Part shown: in pieces, positions 5,528 to 6,054 of the stretch | Layout: every line of letters begins with the position of its first letter | How positions within the stretch are numbered: position 1 is the stretch's first letter | Source: Limisphaerales bacterium | GTDB lineage: Bacteria > Verrucomicrobiota > Verrucomicrobiia > Limisphaerales > UBA11358 | DNA: 6,054 nucleotides | Direction of reading: 5' to 3' | Assembly (NCBI GenBank): GCA_027451565.1 | Contig: DAIDJC010000197.1 | Span: forward strand, 1-6,054 | Made by a program: the position numbers and the translations under genes | Notes under the pieces: generated by a model | Database searches by the model: none | Told to the model about the DNA's origin: nothing | Seen by the model: the letters and a program-made list of their open reading frames with translations, nothing else

Positions 5528-5937
5528 CCGAAATCATCAACTCCAACCGCCTGAAGCTATTTATGAAACTCACCACGCAAATTCTTCATGTGTTCGACCC
5601 CTCCATGTGCTGTTCCACCGGCGTCTGCGGACCGGATGTGGACATCAAGCTCGTGCAATTTGCCGCCGATCTCGACTGGCTCAAGTCCGAGGGCGTGATT
5701 ATCCAGCGGCACAACCTCTCGCAAAACCCGGCGGCGTTCGTGGAAAACGAACTGGTAAAAACCACGCTGACGGAAAAAGGCGAAGCGGCGCTGCCGGTGA
5801 TTTTGGTCAACGGCAAGATCGCAACGACAGGCCGTTATCCTGACCGCAACGAACTGGCTGGCTGGTTCAACCTCAAAGCCACGGCATCGGCGGCACCCGC
5901 AAAGTCGGATTGCTGCTGCGGTGGCGGAACTTGCTGA
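5524..5937 (+). CDS. arsD: ArsD, arsenite metallochaperone
   Basis: ArsD binds As(III) and passes it to the ArsA ATPase, raising the pump's affinity; it is also described as a weak repressor of ars operons. The protein shows the family hallmark FDPSMCCSTGVCG at 24-36, with the three arsenite-binding cysteines at 29, 30 and 35. The family segments DLDWLKSEGV, LPVILVNGKI and GRYPDRNELAGWF follow, and a cysteine-rich tail CCCGGGTC ends the 137 residues. The first ATG overlaps the preceding stop as ATGA. A second ATG at 5563 (MKLTTQILHVFDP) would give 124 residues and the N-terminus usual for ArsD, so the first 13 residues may not be made. arsA follows eight bases downstream, as in the classical arsDA pair. 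Confidence 0.95.
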   Translation: MTEIINSNRLKLFMKLTTQILHVFDPSMCCSTGVCGPDVDIKLVQFAADLDWLKSEGVIIQRHNLSQNPAAFVENELVKTTLTEKGEAALPVILVNGKIATTGRYPDRNELAGWFNLKATASAAPAKSDCCCGGGTC

Positions 5938-5939
5938 GG
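5936..5939 (+). promoter_or_regulatory. Shine-Dalgarno site of arsA
   Basis: GAGG, overlapping the arsD stop codon, lies six bases before the arsA ATG. It is the only well-placed Shine-Dalgarno core seen in this operon. It supports the arsA start at 5946 and fits translation linked to the end of arsD. Confidence 0.6.
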
Positions 5940-5945
5940 CATTGA

Positions 5946-6054
5946 ATGAATATTGCCCCCGAACAATCCCTGGCCCGCTTTCTGGAAACGCCGACGCGCT
6001 TCCTGTTTTTCACGGGCAAGGGCGGCGTGGGCAAGACCTCGCTGGCGTGCGCCT
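5946..6054 (+). CDS. arsA: ArsA, arsenite efflux ATPase (5' end only)
   Basis: Only the first 36 codons are inside the window. After a short lead (MNIAPEQSLARFLETP) comes the strand-loop FLFFTGKGGVGKTSLAC, where GKGGVGKTS at 24-32 is the deviant Walker A (KGGxGKT) of the ArsA/Get3/MinD ATPases. Together with arsD directly upstream, this identifies ArsA, the soluble ATPase that takes arsenite from ArsD and drives the ArsB or Acr3 membrane pump. Whether it is the double-domain form or a single-domain form cannot be seen. The start is supported by GAGG six bases upstream and the eight-base gap after arsD. The efflux pump gene is presumably further downstream. Confidence 0.9.
   Translation, partial: MNIAPEQSLARFLETPTRFLFFTGKGGVGKTSLACA

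Overview
The window is ordinary chromosomal bacterial DNA of moderately high GC, densely packed and holding two opposed gene blocks separated by a tRNA gene. The prepilin-type proteins, weak or absent Shine-Dalgarno sequences and the gene mix would fit a Verrucomicrobiota-like organism. That placement is inference only; nothing in the window proves the phylum.

Left block (about 1-3840, minus strand). In transcription order it encodes a CPBP intramembrane protease, ThiL (thiamine-phosphate kinase), TsaE and TsaB (two partners in tRNA t6A synthesis), then, after a 117-bp gap, a prepilin-like protein and the start of a further gene that leaves the window at position 1. Genes are joined by ATGA or 20-26 nt overlaps, which suggests translational coupling. 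Upstream of the protease lies a 487-bp stretch with no convincing protein gene. It does hold a good minus-strand sigma70-type promoter (3817-3844) and a strong minus-strand intrinsic terminator (3571-3613). Together they outline either a small RNA of about 240 nt or a long leader with an attenuator ahead of the protease-thiL operon. This is the least explained signal in the window.

Middle (3967-4086, plus strand). A complete tRNA-Lys(CUU) with encoded CCA is followed directly by a 15-bp hairpin terminator.

Right block (4256-6054, plus strand). An arsenic-resistance operon runs arsR, arsC, a second arsC-family gene, arsD and the first 36 codons of arsA. A sigma70-type promoter carries an 8-8-8 palindrome overlapping its -10 box, the expected ArsR operator. 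ArsR should release this site on binding As(III). The two ArsC-type enzymes would reduce arsenate to arsenite, ArsD would hand arsenite to ArsA, and ArsA would energise an efflux pump (ArsB or Acr3) that must lie beyond the window. The first ArsC has the full Cys9/Cys82/Cys89 triad of thioredoxin-coupled enzymes. The second has tyrosine at the third position, so the two probably differ in how they are regenerated.
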